Assembly (NCBI GenBank): GCA_965201045.1
Contig: OZ241746.1
Location: forward strand, 2,790,001 to 2,854,000
Origin: JAPORK01 sp026710285
GTDB lineage: Bacteria > Pseudomonadota > Gammaproteobacteria > Pseudomonadales > Endozoicomonadaceae
Reading direction: 5' to 3'
DNA length: 64,000 bases
Shown: piece by piece, positions 43,891-52,240 of the stretch
Position numbering within the stretch: the stretch's first letter is position 1
How the letters are laid out: each line of letters begins with the position of its first letter
The notes under the pieces: model-generated
What the model was told of the DNA's origin: nothing
Database searches by the model: none
Seen by the model: the letters and a program-made list of their open reading frames with translations, nothing else
Position numbers and translations under genes: made by a program

Positions 43891-46659
43891 ATGAAAAAAT
43901 TTCTTCAACTGCTTATTATGGTTTGGCTGGTTTTGTCTCTCCCGGTTATAACAGCCACAACCTCAAACACGAAGCAGGGTCATTTTGTTTTTCTCAATGA
44001 TCAGGGTCAACAAATTAATAGCTTATATCTGCAGCCTGGTGACAGTGGAAGAATTAAATTGCATAATGCAGGCAACACTGAGATTACTGATGTCAGATTG
44101 CAGGGAGTCTCACCAAACATTTACATGAACTGTCCAAACACCCATGTTACCCAAAATAAGTTACAAGGTTTTAATAAAATGAGTGTTATTAATAAAATAA
44201 GTGTTATGGCTGGCTTTATGTACCAAACCCGGGACGGGACAATTTATGTTGGGACATATGAGAAGGGTCTTAAAAAACTCAATGCTGACGGAAGTGATTT
44301 AGAGAATTTTCAGCGAATATATGTTCATACTGGCTTTATGTACCAAACCCGGGACGGGACAATTTATGTTGGGTCAATGTCTTACGGTCTCGGCAAATTC
44401 AATGCTGCCAGAGATAAGTTAGTGGCGGTTAATAACACAAAGGTTTCGGATGGCTTTATGTACCAAACCCAGGACGGGACAGTTTATGTTGGGACAGCTA
44501 ATGATGGTCTTAAAAAACTCAAGACTGACGGAAAGAGTTTAGAGAATGTTGTTACAAAAGAAACAAAAGAAACAAATGTTTTAGATGGCTTTATGTACCA
44601 AACCCGGGACGGGACAGTTTATGTTGGGACAGCTAATGATGGTCTTAAAAAACTCAATGCTGCCAGAGATGGTTTAGTGAAGGTTAATAACACAAATGTT
44701 TCGTGTGGCTTTATGTACCAAACCCGGGACGGGACAGTTTATGTTGGGACAGCTAATGATGGTCTTAAAAAACTCAAGACTGACGGAAAGAGTTTAGAGG
44801 ATGTTGCTGCTGACACAGATGTTTCGGATGGCTTTATGTACCAAACCCAGGACGGGACAGTTTATGTTGGGACAGCTCGTGATGGTCTTAAAAAACTCAA
44901 TGCTGACGGAACGGGTTTAGTGAAGGTTGATGGCACAAATATTGACTATGGCTTTATGTACCAAACCCAGGATGGGACAATTTATGTTGGAACAAAGAGT
45001 CAGGGTCTCAAAAAACTTCCATACACAGTGAATCGGACTCTGGCTTCTGATTCTGACTGTACTATAAACTACTTCATTCCGAAAGGCAGCACTATTAAAA
45101 AGACTTCTGTTCTGACAGCCTATGGTGTTAATGCAGACAATAGTGGTACGGCTGCACTGCCAGTGACTATAAGTCCGGCGGACAGTCAGAGTCATTTTGT
45201 TTTTGAGAATGGTAACGGGAAAAGCATTACTAATCTCGATCTTAAACCTGGTGACAGCGGAGTGGTTCTGTTAAGTAATGTGGGCAAAGCTGATATTAAA
45301 AATGTAAAGCTGGATGGATTATTAGCATCCTACCCGCTACATTTTGTAAGTAAATGCCTCCCTTCTGGTCAGAATCAGTTTGAGGTGAATTTGAAGTCAG
45401 GCGGCAGCTGTACCTTTGTTTACAGAGTTGCAGATGAATCTCCCAATACCAACTTCATACTGTCACCCACTGGTATAGGTGCTGATAATAACGGTACAGC
45501 CAGACTGACAGTTAATGTCAGCAGTGCCGGTCATTTTGTATTTCGTAATACTGATGGAAGCAATGTGAATAAACTGTATTTAAAACCGGATGACAAAGGA
45601 ACGGTTGTATTACACAACACGGGTCAGGCTGATATTACCCATTTCACTCTGACACTAACAAGTGCAAGCAGCACTATTATCTCAAAGGCTGACAGCACCT
45701 GTTTGTCTGCAACTACAACTACACTGAAAGCCGGGAAGAGCTGTACGATAGATTATGTTGTTCCGACTGCCACCAGTGCTACCGAAGAGAACTTCACCCT
45801 GACAGCTAAAGGCACCAATGCTGATAATAATGATACAGCCAAACTGCCAGTCACTGTCAGTAAAGAGGCTAATCTGGTTTTTCGTAATCTGAGCGGTCAG
45901 GTTATTACCCACCTGGATCTGAATGTTGGTCAGAATACCGGAACCATCCTTTTGCAAAATACAGGAGGCACTGCTGTTACTAACCTGACTCAGAAAGGGT
46001 TGCCACCCGCTACCATGGGTACCTGCTTTTTGAAATTTGATGGCACTTATTTAGGTCCTGGCAGTAGTTGTAGCATAAATTATGGACCTTTTAACAGAGC
46101 TCATCCTTTCACGCTGAAAGCCACTGGTCAAACTTCTATTTCTGGCAAAACCGTAACCGCTACGCTGATCATCAACACTTATGAAAAAAAAGGTCATTTT
46201 GCTTTCAGCAAGGACGGTCATGGCATTACTCAGTTAAGCCTGAAACCCGATGATAGCGGAACATTCATGATAAAAAACACAGGTACTGCTGACATTAGTG
46301 ATTTCTGGGTGAATCAGTTACCTTCAACAACAGGGAGTATCCTGAACAATAGCGGTGTCAGTGCTAGTGCCAGTCCCTGTCCACTGAATAAGAATGATAA
46401 AAAAACATTAACAGCAAAAACAAGTTGTGAGGTAGGATATAAAGTACCGTCTGATGCTGATCCTGAGTATCTCACGCTGATCCCGCTTGGCGACGGGGCA
46501 GATAATAGCAGTACCGCTGTGCTGAAAATTAATATCAGAAAGTTGGGTCATGCTATTTTTCGCAAAAAAAAACAGATTACCGCTTTAGACCTGAATCCTG
46601 CCAATATAACAACTTTAGTTATGTTACTTTTCCTCTTTTATTTTTGTGTTGCAATATGA
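43891..46659 (+). CDS. Secreted protein with seven-repeat propeller inserted in tandem repeat domains (3' truncated)
   Basis: A 922-aa protein from the ATG at 43891, chosen over an in-frame ATG 21 bp upstream because CAGGAG lies 8 bp before it and a clean signal peptide (MKKFLQLLIMVWLVLSLPVI) follows. From about 105 to 378 are seven copies of a ~40-residue unit with GFMYQTRDGTIYVGT and GLKKL, like two-component-regulator propeller repeats, enough for one seven-blade propeller. They interrupt the first of six ~110-residue units beginning GHFVF and containing LKPGDSG and a Cys-containing strand; units start near 30, 433, 546, 659, 767 and 885. The sixth stops after LDLNP, and the last ~20 residues come from antisense transposase DNA, so the original C-terminus is lost. 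Probably extracellular adhesion or binding; no enzyme motif. Confidence 0.75.
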   Translation: MKKFLQLLIMVWLVLSLPVITATTSNTKQGHFVFLNDQGQQINSLYLQPGDSGRIKLHNAGNTEITDVRLQGVSPNIYMNCPNTHVTQNKLQGFNKMSVINKISVMAGFMYQTRDGTIYVGTYEKGLKKLNADGSDLENFQRIYVHTGFMYQTRDGTIYVGSMSYGLGKFNAARDKLVAVNNTKVSDGFMYQTQDGTVYVGTANDGLKKLKTDGKSLENVVTKETKETNVLDGFMYQTRDGTVYVGTANDGLKKLNAARDGLVKVNNTNVSCGFMYQTRDGTVYVGTANDGLKKLKTDGKSLEDVAADTDVSDGFMYQTQDGTVYVGTARDGLKKLNADGTGLVKVDGTNIDYGFMYQTQDGTIYVGTKSQGLKKLPYTVNRTLASDSDCTINYFIPKGSTIKKTSVLTAYGVNADNSGTAALPVTISPADSQSHFVFENGNGKSITNLDLKPGDSGVVLLSNVGKADIKNVKLDGLLASYPLHFVSKCLPSGQNQFEVNLKSGGSCTFVYRVADESPNTNFILSPTGIGADNNGTARLTVNVSSAGHFVFRNTDGSNVNKLYLKPDDKGTVVLHNTGQADITHFTLTLTSASSTIISKADSTCLSATTTTLKAGKSCTIDYVVPTATSATEENFTLTAKGTNADNNDTAKLPVTVSKEANLVFRNLSGQVITHLDLNVGQNTGTILLQNTGGTAVTNLTQKGLPPATMGTCFLKFDGTYLGPGSSCSINYGPFNRAHPFTLKATGQTSISGKTVTATLIINTYEKKGHFAFSKDGHGITQLSLKPDDSGTFMIKNTGTADISDFWVNQLPSTTGSILNNSGVSASASPCPLNKNDKKTLTAKTSCEVGYKVPSDADPEYLTLIPLGDGADNSSTAVLKINIRKLGHAIFRKKKQITALDLNPANITTLVMLLFLFYFCVAI
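44208..45020. repeat. Seven near-identical ~120-bp coding repeats
   Basis: Units share long exact stretches such as GGCTTTATGTACCAAACCC and GACGGGACAGTTTATGTTGG. Repeats 3 to 6 are the most alike, pointing to recent expansion or gene conversion within the gene. Blade number could vary between strains by recombination. Confidence 0.9.
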
Positions 46660-46905
46660 TAAAATACGACAGGTTTTTCGATTAACTCAAAAGCTACCGG
46701 AATTTTTGTATCGCCTGACGAGTACAGCATATTGAGTATATTAATACCTTTCACAGTCTGACCTGTGCTATGATCGTAATGCCAACAAATAAGCTCATTT
46801 TCATCACTGTGTGGCTTTTCCTGAATTGTATCATCCACAATCAGAACGGCAGTATCTGATTCTATTTGCCTGACTGATGTGGTACCCTGAAACCTTCCAA
46901 AGTAA
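46638..46905 (-). pseudogene. IS701-like transposase fragment
   Basis: The minus strand encodes QIESDTAVLIVDDTIQEKPH, then ENELICWHYDHS and VKGINILNMLY, ending IPVAFELIEKPVVFY. This is the first catalytic Asp region (V-D-D-T) of IS701/IS4-superfamily transposases. The protein is cut at both ends. Its left edge fused to and truncated the repeat protein gene on the other strand. The C-terminal end of the same family is at 51262-51627. Confidence 0.65.
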
Positions 46906-46940
46906 AAGTAAAAATCTGAAAAATGTGCAATAACCAGTGT

Positions 46941-46974
46941 AAGAAATCACCTGAAAAATTTCAGATGGTTTCTT
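46941..46974 (-). terminator. Hairpin after holC, possible terminator
   Basis: Directly at the holC stop codon the arms AAGAAATCACCTGAA and TTCAGATGGTTTCTT are inverted copies with two mismatches/wobbles around a 4-base loop. On the minus strand the stem ends in TTTCTT, a short and imperfect U-run, so factor-independent termination of the pepA-holC transcript is plausible but not certain. Confidence 0.45.
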
Positions 46975-47437
46975 AAACATTAATTATCTTGGGTGACATA
47001 TTTTCTCGTTTATAAGTTGCATATGCCTGTTTGGCAGTGTGAATATTTTCAGCATTATCAGATACAACATGGCAAATTCGCTTAAAGGTATTTTGGTTGG
47101 TTACTGCTTTATCAGCCAGGTTGATTAGCAATGTACACTGGCAGATTGCAGGTAATGTGTGCCCAATAATCACCGGCATCGCCTGATCATTATAAACAGC
47201 ATTATTACCGTTTACAGAGAGGACCATTTGGTGAGGAATAAAGCTGTCTGCTCTGAAAGACCACAACAGGTCATCTAATTTTTTTGCGTCATCAACATTT
47301 TTTGTCAGAATGAAAACAGTGAAACCTGTGCTAAATGCTTTTTCAGTTAAGCGGCAGCTATAATTAAAAATTTCATGATCCTGAGATAACAGATAAAAAT
47401 CAATTTGGGGAGCTTGCATATAATTTGTATTCACCAC
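46973..47437 (-). CDS. holC: DNA polymerase III chi subunit
   Basis: A 154-aa protein with the HolC pattern: IDFYLLSQDH at the start, a Cys-containing helix then FTVFILTKNVDDAKKLDDLLWSF, SFIPH, and INLADKAV with a final YATYKRE helix. Chi links the clamp loader to single-stranded-DNA-binding protein at the replication fork. It lies 65 bp downstream of pepA on the same strand, the usual gammaproteobacterial order. valS, which commonly follows, is not present here; transposase remains occupy that position. The start is a GTG; a second GTG is the next codon and ATG at residue 7 is an alternative, so the N-terminus is uncertain by a few residues. Confidence 0.88.
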   Translation of the reverse strand: MVNTNYMQAPQIDFYLLSQDHEIFNYSCRLTEKAFSTGFTVFILTKNVDDAKKLDDLLWSFRADSFIPHQMVLSVNGNNAVYNDQAMPVIIGHTLPAICQCTLLINLADKAVTNQNTFKRICHVVSDNAENIHTAKQAYATYKRENMSPKIINV

Positions 47438-47502
47438 ACGGCAGTTATGTTCACTTTTTCTGTACAGGCAAAGATGTTCTCTGCCTGATTTTACCTATAA
47501 CG

Positions 47503-48990
47503 TTACACCGCTTTTGATAACAGATAGTTGACCAGTAAAGCGACGGGACGACCTGTTGCTGATTTTTCCTTACCAGATTTCCATGCTGTACCGGCAATGT
47601 CAAGATGGGCCCAGTTAAACGTTTCAGCAAATTGAGCAAGAAAACAGCCGGCTGTTATAGTTCCCGCTGGTGGTCCTCCAATATTTGCACAGTCTGCAAA
47701 ATTACTTTCCAGCTGCTTTGTGTACAGTTCACCTAAAGGTAAACGCCATACCGTGTCATTCACACTTTTTCCTGTATTAATAAGTTCTTCCGCCAGTTTA
47801 TCGTTATTGCTCATTAAACCGCTCATATGATGACCTAAAGCAACAATACAGGCTCCTGTTAAGGTAGCAATATCGATGACAACTTGTGGTTTGAACTGCT
47901 CAATATACGTTAAAGCATCACATAATACCAGACGTCCTTCAGCATCTGTATTGAGTATTTCAATGGTTCTTCCCGACATGCTGGTGACAATATCGCCAGG
48001 TTTGCTGGCACCACCGGAGGGTAAATTTTCTGCTGCTGCAATAACACCTATGACATTAATGGCCGGTTTTAATTCAGCCATTGCCGTCATTGTACCCATA
48101 ACAGAGGCTGCGCCACACATATCATATTTCATCTCATCCATTTTAGGACCGGGTTTTAAGCTGATGCCGCCTGCATCAAAGGTTATTCCTTTACCCAGTA
48201 ATACGTAAGGTGCTTCTGTTTTCTCTCCTCCCTGATATTCGATAATAATTAATTTACCTTCCTCAACAGAACCTTTAGCCACAGAAAGGAATGCGTTCAT
48301 ATTAAGTTTTTTTAGCTGTTTTTCTCCCAGTGCATCAAAAGAAAAAGCACTGTTTTTGCTACATAGTGATTTTGCTTCTTCAGCAAGATAGGTTGGAGTA
48401 CAGACATTTCCGGGTAAATTACCAAGGTCTTTAGCTACATTGATACCATGTCCTGTTGCAATGCCTCTGCTAATTAGTTCATTAAGCTGATCTTGTCCGC
48501 TATGAAAAAGGGTAACAGTCTGTAGTTTTTTGTCAGATACCGGCTCCTGATTATGGGTTGTGTTCTTGTTAAAATGGCTGAACTTATAGGAGGATGCAAT
48601 GAGTTGTTGTGCCAGATACTGGCAGATATTGGCAAAATCGGGCAGATAGTTTATACCGTTCAGGTCAATAATGGCATCTTCCGTATGGATTGTCTGTAAT
48701 GCATTAACCGTACTGTCAATTATTTTAATGGCTGCTTTGAAATCAACCGGATCACGACCTGTAGAAACCAGTAAGATTCTATCAATATCTTTCATCATTG
48801 AAAGCGGAATGTGTAAGGTTTTGCCGGGTTTATTGCCCAGGTCACCGCGTTTGATGAGTGATCGCAACATTTCATTACAGCTGTTGCTTAAACAGGCAAA
48901 AGTATGGTCAGCAGCATTAATATTAATAAACAGTACCAGACACGATGAGGTTATGTTTTCAATTGGATGACTTTTAACTATAACTTCCAT
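47503..48990 (-). CDS. pepA: Leucyl aminopeptidase (cytosol aminopeptidase, M17)
   Basis: A 495-aa protein of normal PepA length. The catalytic domain has VLLGKGITFDAGGISLKPG with the metal-binding Lys and Asp, MKYDMCGAASVMG, and NTDAEGRLVLCDAL, the M17 signature with metal ligands Asp and Glu and the catalytic Arg. PepA hexamers bind two Zn/Mn ions and remove N-terminal Leu and other residues from peptides; in Escherichia coli the protein also binds DNA in Xer recombination and carAB control. The gene is divergent from lptF with a 146-bp gap, and holC follows, the standard gammaproteobacterial layout. An AGA-type ribosome site (CGGAGAATAT) precedes the ATG. Confidence 0.97.
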   Translation of the reverse strand: MEVIVKSHPIENITSSCLVLFININAADHTFACLSNSCNEMLRSLIKRGDLGNKPGKTLHIPLSMMKDIDRILLVSTGRDPVDFKAAIKIIDSTVNALQTIHTEDAIIDLNGINYLPDFANICQYLAQQLIASSYKFSHFNKNTTHNQEPVSDKKLQTVTLFHSGQDQLNELISRGIATGHGINVAKDLGNLPGNVCTPTYLAEEAKSLCSKNSAFSFDALGEKQLKKLNMNAFLSVAKGSVEEGKLIIIEYQGGEKTEAPYVLLGKGITFDAGGISLKPGPKMDEMKYDMCGAASVMGTMTAMAELKPAINVIGVIAAAENLPSGGASKPGDIVTSMSGRTIEILNTDAEGRLVLCDALTYIEQFKPQVVIDIATLTGACIVALGHHMSGLMSNNDKLAEELINTGKSVNDTVWRLPLGELYTKQLESNFADCANIGGPPAGTITAGCFLAQFAETFNWAHLDIAGTAWKSGKEKSATGRPVALLVNYLLSKAV

Positions 48991-49136
48991 ATATTCTCCG
49001 ATAAAATAGGTCTGTTAAATGTAACACTATAAGAGTATACACCCGACAATTTTGAAAACCAGATGTATAACACCAGGTATTTATGATAATTTTACAGGTA
49101 AATATAGTTATTGAAACCAATACGGGACGTTAAATT

Positions 49137-50213
49137 TTGATTCTTTTTCGCTATATTGCAAAACAATTACTTTCTGTATGGATAACAATAAGCAGCGTGC
49201 TACTGATGATCTTAATGTTTAGCCGGTTTATTGAATATCTGAACAAGGCCATATCAGGGGGTATAAAGCCCTCTTTTCTTTTTATCATTATTCTGTGCCG
49301 TATTACAGATTTTCTGGGGATAATTTTTCCTTTTGCTTTCTTTTTATCCATTTTGGTTGTGTACGGAAGGCTTTATGAAGAACATGAAATGGTTATTTTG
49401 CAGAGCTGTGGTATCTCGCCGGCTAAGTTGTTGCGATACACTTATAGCATAGGGTTGGTTGTGTTGCTGCTGACAGGTCTATTTAATTTTTGGCTTACAC
49501 CGCTTGGAATGGAAAAGACACTGCAACTGCTTAATCTGCAAAAAAGTTTTACTGCAACAGAGATGATTCAGCAGGGTAAATTTGAGTCAATAGGTAATAA
49601 TGTCTATTTCATCAAAAAGATCAATAAAGATAAAAATTATTTAAAAGATATTTTTGTTGCCCATAAAAATCCTGCAAAAGGTGAGAACAATATTTCTGTT
49701 TTTATTGCTAAAAAAGGTGTGATAAAGAATGAAAATAATAGCCGCTATCTTGTTTTAAACAATGGGTATCGCTACGACGTTACAGCAGGGCAGTTCGGCG
49801 GTAATATCACACAGTATGATGATTATGGCGTGCTTATTCAGAGCAAACCGGTAGAAACAATAACCTCAGAAGCCGCTTTACCTTCCTCTGAACTATTTAA
49901 AATGACATCTCCGGAAGCCATTGTTGAATGGCAATGGAGAATCTCACTCCTGCTGATGGTTCCCATATCTATTCTCATCGCACTGCCGTTATCAGGGATA
50001 AGACCACGGCAGGGACGTTACTCCAATCTGCCACCTGGTGTACTCATTTATCTGATTTATCTGGCGATGCTGATGACATTTAAAGCATTTTCTTTAAAGC
50101 GACCTGAACTTAAATTTTCGATCTTGTACAGCATTGATCTGTTTTTTGCACTTTTGGGTTGTCTGCTCTTTTTCAAAGACAAGTTGAAAAAATTAGTTAT
50201 CGCAGGAAGATAA
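49137..50213 (+). CDS. lptF: LPS export ABC transporter permease LptF
   Basis: A 358-aa inner-membrane protein aligned with LptF: ILFRYIAKQLL at the N-terminus, three membrane helices before a large periplasmic beta-jellyroll region (about 120-265), then three more helices. It keeps the YGRLYEEHEMVILQSCGIS coupling-helix region that contacts the LptB ATPase. With LptG and LptB it extracts lipopolysaccharide from the inner membrane and feeds it to LptC/LptA. The start is TTG, chosen because it gives the family N-terminus (I-L-F-R-Y) and follows a GGGACG ribosome site. lptG begins 3 bp after its stop. The pair diverges from pepA as in other gammaproteobacteria. Confidence 0.95.
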   Translation: MILFRYIAKQLLSVWITISSVLLMILMFSRFIEYLNKAISGGIKPSFLFIIILCRITDFLGIIFPFAFFLSILVVYGRLYEEHEMVILQSCGISPAKLLRYTYSIGLVVLLLTGLFNFWLTPLGMEKTLQLLNLQKSFTATEMIQQGKFESIGNNVYFIKKINKDKNYLKDIFVAHKNPAKGENNISVFIAKKGVIKNENNSRYLVLNNGYRYDVTAGQFGGNITQYDDYGVLIQSKPVETITSEAALPSSELFKMTSPEAIVEWQWRISLLLMVPISILIALPLSGIRPRQGRYSNLPPGVLIYLIYLAMLMTFKAFSLKRPELKFSILYSIDLFFALLGCLLFFKDKLKKLVIAGR

Positions 50214-50216
50214 ACC

Positions 50217-51272
50217 ATGAAAAAAGCAGAGCGTTATATTGCCAGGCATACCTTAATTCCAATTATTGCTATCTGGGCGGGTTTGACCGTATTAGTCAGC
50301 TTGTTTACCCTGCTGGCTGAGCTTGGCAGACTGAGAATGCACTATCAGTATCTTCAGGCGATAATGCACGTGGTGATGACTATGCCTGCACTTGCACTAC
50401 AAATCTTACCGGTTTGTTGTCTGGTGGGTACGGTTGCCGGTTTGGGTATATTGCTTAATCATAATGAACTGATGGTCATCAGAACATCGGGTCTGTCCCG
50501 AACCAGAATTTGCCTTGCGGTAATAAAACCGGTTGTTATTTTAATTATTGGCAGTATGTTGCTGAGTGAATTTATTATACCAAAACTTCAGTATGCAGCA
50601 GAAATGCAACGCACTACAGCACGTCTTCGTGACAGCCAACAGATAGCAAAAGGTGTCTGGTGGCGTAACCAAAATGATTATATGCACTTTAATGCAATAA
50701 TGAATAACAGGCTTAATGGCGTGCAAATATTTTCTTTTAATAACCAGAATCAGTTGACAAAAACCACGCATGCAGAATATGCGATTAAAGATGGACGGAA
50801 ATGGATTCTGAAAAATGTATCAACAATCGATTATCTGCCCAATGAAACTAAAAAAACAACAAAAGAAGCAGAATTATGGAATATTAAACTTAATACACAG
50901 TTACTGCAAATAGCGATGACCGTACCTGAATATTTATCTATCAGAGATTTATTTACCTACATCCAATATATGAAAACACAGCATGCAAAAACAGACGGTT
51001 ATCGGTTATCTTTGTATGATAAATTATTATATCCGCTAACGATTATTTCACTGTTACTAACAGGTATCTCATTTATATTTGGACCATTACGATCAGCAAC
51101 AACAGGTTCACGTATTTTTGCAGGTATTACCATTAGCATCTTGTTTATGTTGTTGCAGAAAATAAGCGGACCTGCCAGTCTTGTTTTTGGATTTTCTCCT
51201 GTGCTGGCAGCGTTGTTGCCCATTATCATTACAACTTCACTGAGTATAGTGCTATTGAGGCGTGTCCATTAA
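50217..51272 (+). CDS. lptG: LPS export ABC transporter permease LptG
   Basis: A 351-aa inner-membrane protein: KKAERYIARHTLIPII helix, a second and third helix, the coupling region LLNHNELMVIRTSGLSRTRI, a periplasmic jellyroll (about 120-260) and three C-terminal helices (ISLLLTGISFIFGPLRS, ITISILFMLLQKISGPA, AALLPIIITTSLSIVLL). It forms the LptB2FG complex with LptF. An AGGAAGA ribosome site lies within the end of lptF and the ATG is 3 bp after its stop. Transposase-derived DNA begins immediately at its 3' end; the protein appears complete and of normal length. Confidence 0.95.
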   Translation: MKKAERYIARHTLIPIIAIWAGLTVLVSLFTLLAELGRLRMHYQYLQAIMHVVMTMPALALQILPVCCLVGTVAGLGILLNHNELMVIRTSGLSRTRICLAVIKPVVILIIGSMLLSEFIIPKLQYAAEMQRTTARLRDSQQIAKGVWWRNQNDYMHFNAIMNNRLNGVQIFSFNNQNQLTKTTHAEYAIKDGRKWILKNVSTIDYLPNETKKTTKEAELWNIKLNTQLLQIAMTVPEYLSIRDLFTYIQYMKTQHAKTDGYRLSLYDKLLYPLTIISLLLTGISFIFGPLRSATTGSRIFAGITISILFMLLQKISGPASLVFGFSPVLAALLPIIITTSLSIVLLRRVH

Positions 51273-51627
51273 TCAATTATATACCTTAACTGGGTTGGTA
51301 GGTTTCAAGGTGCCACATCAACTTTATCTGACTTGTAGTGATCTCACGTGTACTGCAAAAGATATCGAAATAATCTACAAAAAACGGTGGAGCATAGAGG
51401 TTTTCCATAAAACAATAAAATCAAATACAGCCCTGGCAAAATCACCAACGAAGGTACCGTTAACTCAGGGCAACCATGTATTTATGTCAATTTATTCAGC
51501 TTTCAAACTGGAATGTTAGTCGTTAAAGTATAAAATGAACCATTTTGCTTTAAAGGCAAAATTGTACATGAGAGCTATCAGGCAAGCCTTTGATGAACTT
51601 AAACGTCTTGAGGCGTGTATTGCGTAA
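51262..51627 (+). pseudogene. IS701-like transposase C-terminal fragment
   Basis: Directly after lptG, a frame encodes LYLTCSDLTCTAKDIEIIYK, then KRWSIEVFHKTIKSN, the Glu-containing block of IS4-superfamily (IS701-like) transposases, followed by LAKSPTKVPLTQGNHVF. An in-frame TAG at 51517-51519 interrupts it, after which the homologous tail (MNHFALKAKLYMRAIRQAF) continues to 51627. The N-terminal half is absent. It is the same family as the piece at 46638-46905. Confidence 0.75.
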
Positions 51628-52240
51628 CATCAGTTAAGTATTTTATTGGTTTTGCCCCCTGCATAGCTGTTCAATATTACAGATTTTAATTGCAGTGCAG
51701 ATTTACTTTTGGTAGATTACCCAGACAGACTACAGATCTGCTGTCAGTTAATGAGTTCAGGATATACAAGTGCTAACAGTGTTCTCTTTTCTGTTATGTG
51801 ACACAGTGCTGTAAATTAAAGTTGAATTGAAAAAAGAGTAGAATAGGTATTAGAACGATCGGGTAACCCCATCTCTCGCATAACTACTCTTAAAAATTAT
51901 TTTTTTATGCGTTCAATTCAAATAACACTTTGGACAGTTTAACTCATAGTAGCTTTTTAACAACACTTCGGACAGTTTTTGTAAGTTGTTGATTTTAAAA
52001 GAATTTATTTTTCATCTTACTGTAAAAAATATCTTTAAAAATCAATAGATTACAGTTTAACCCATGGTAGGTTTTTAAAAACTGTCCGAAGTATTGTTTT
52101 TAAAAGCTGTCCGAAGTATTGATTCAAATTGACTGCAAGATATCTTTCCGGGTTTTCCGGAAATACTCAGTAGACAATGTATACAGATCAAATTTAATGG
52201 TCACCTGTGTTTTCTAAACTTTCAGTTAGAGGTTAAAAAT
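51628..52240. other. Intergenic gap with MITE cluster
   Basis: Non-coding. 51628-51920 is AT-rich; an inverted pair AAGAGTAG / CTACTCTT at about 51836-51893 surrounds a 40-base GC-richer segment and is followed by a T-rich run, possibly an element end or weak terminator. 51921-52121 holds one full and two partial MITE copies. The last 120 bp contain the leader of the next gene with an AGAGG ribosome site. Confidence 0.5.
51921..52121. mobile_element. Nested MITE cluster, ACTTCGGACAGTTTTT family, copy 3 and partials
   Basis: A full 136-bp copy (51961-52096) in opposite orientation to copies 1 and 2 is flanked by a 40-bp end fragment on the left (ACACTTTGGACAGTTTAACT) and a 25-bp end on the right (TTTTTAAAAGCTGTCCGAAG). 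Repeated insertion into, or internal deletion of, the same element explains the nesting. Confidence 0.8.

Noticed and set aside
44208..45020. Regular repeats resembling a CRISPR array
   Set aside because: Repeats are ~120 bp, in frame, with similar intervening sequence and a clear protein pattern; no cas genes are present.
51836..51893. Inverted AAGAGTAG / CTACTCTT as a strong terminator
   Set aside because: The stem is only 8 bp with a loop of more than 40 bases; it could as well be an element end.
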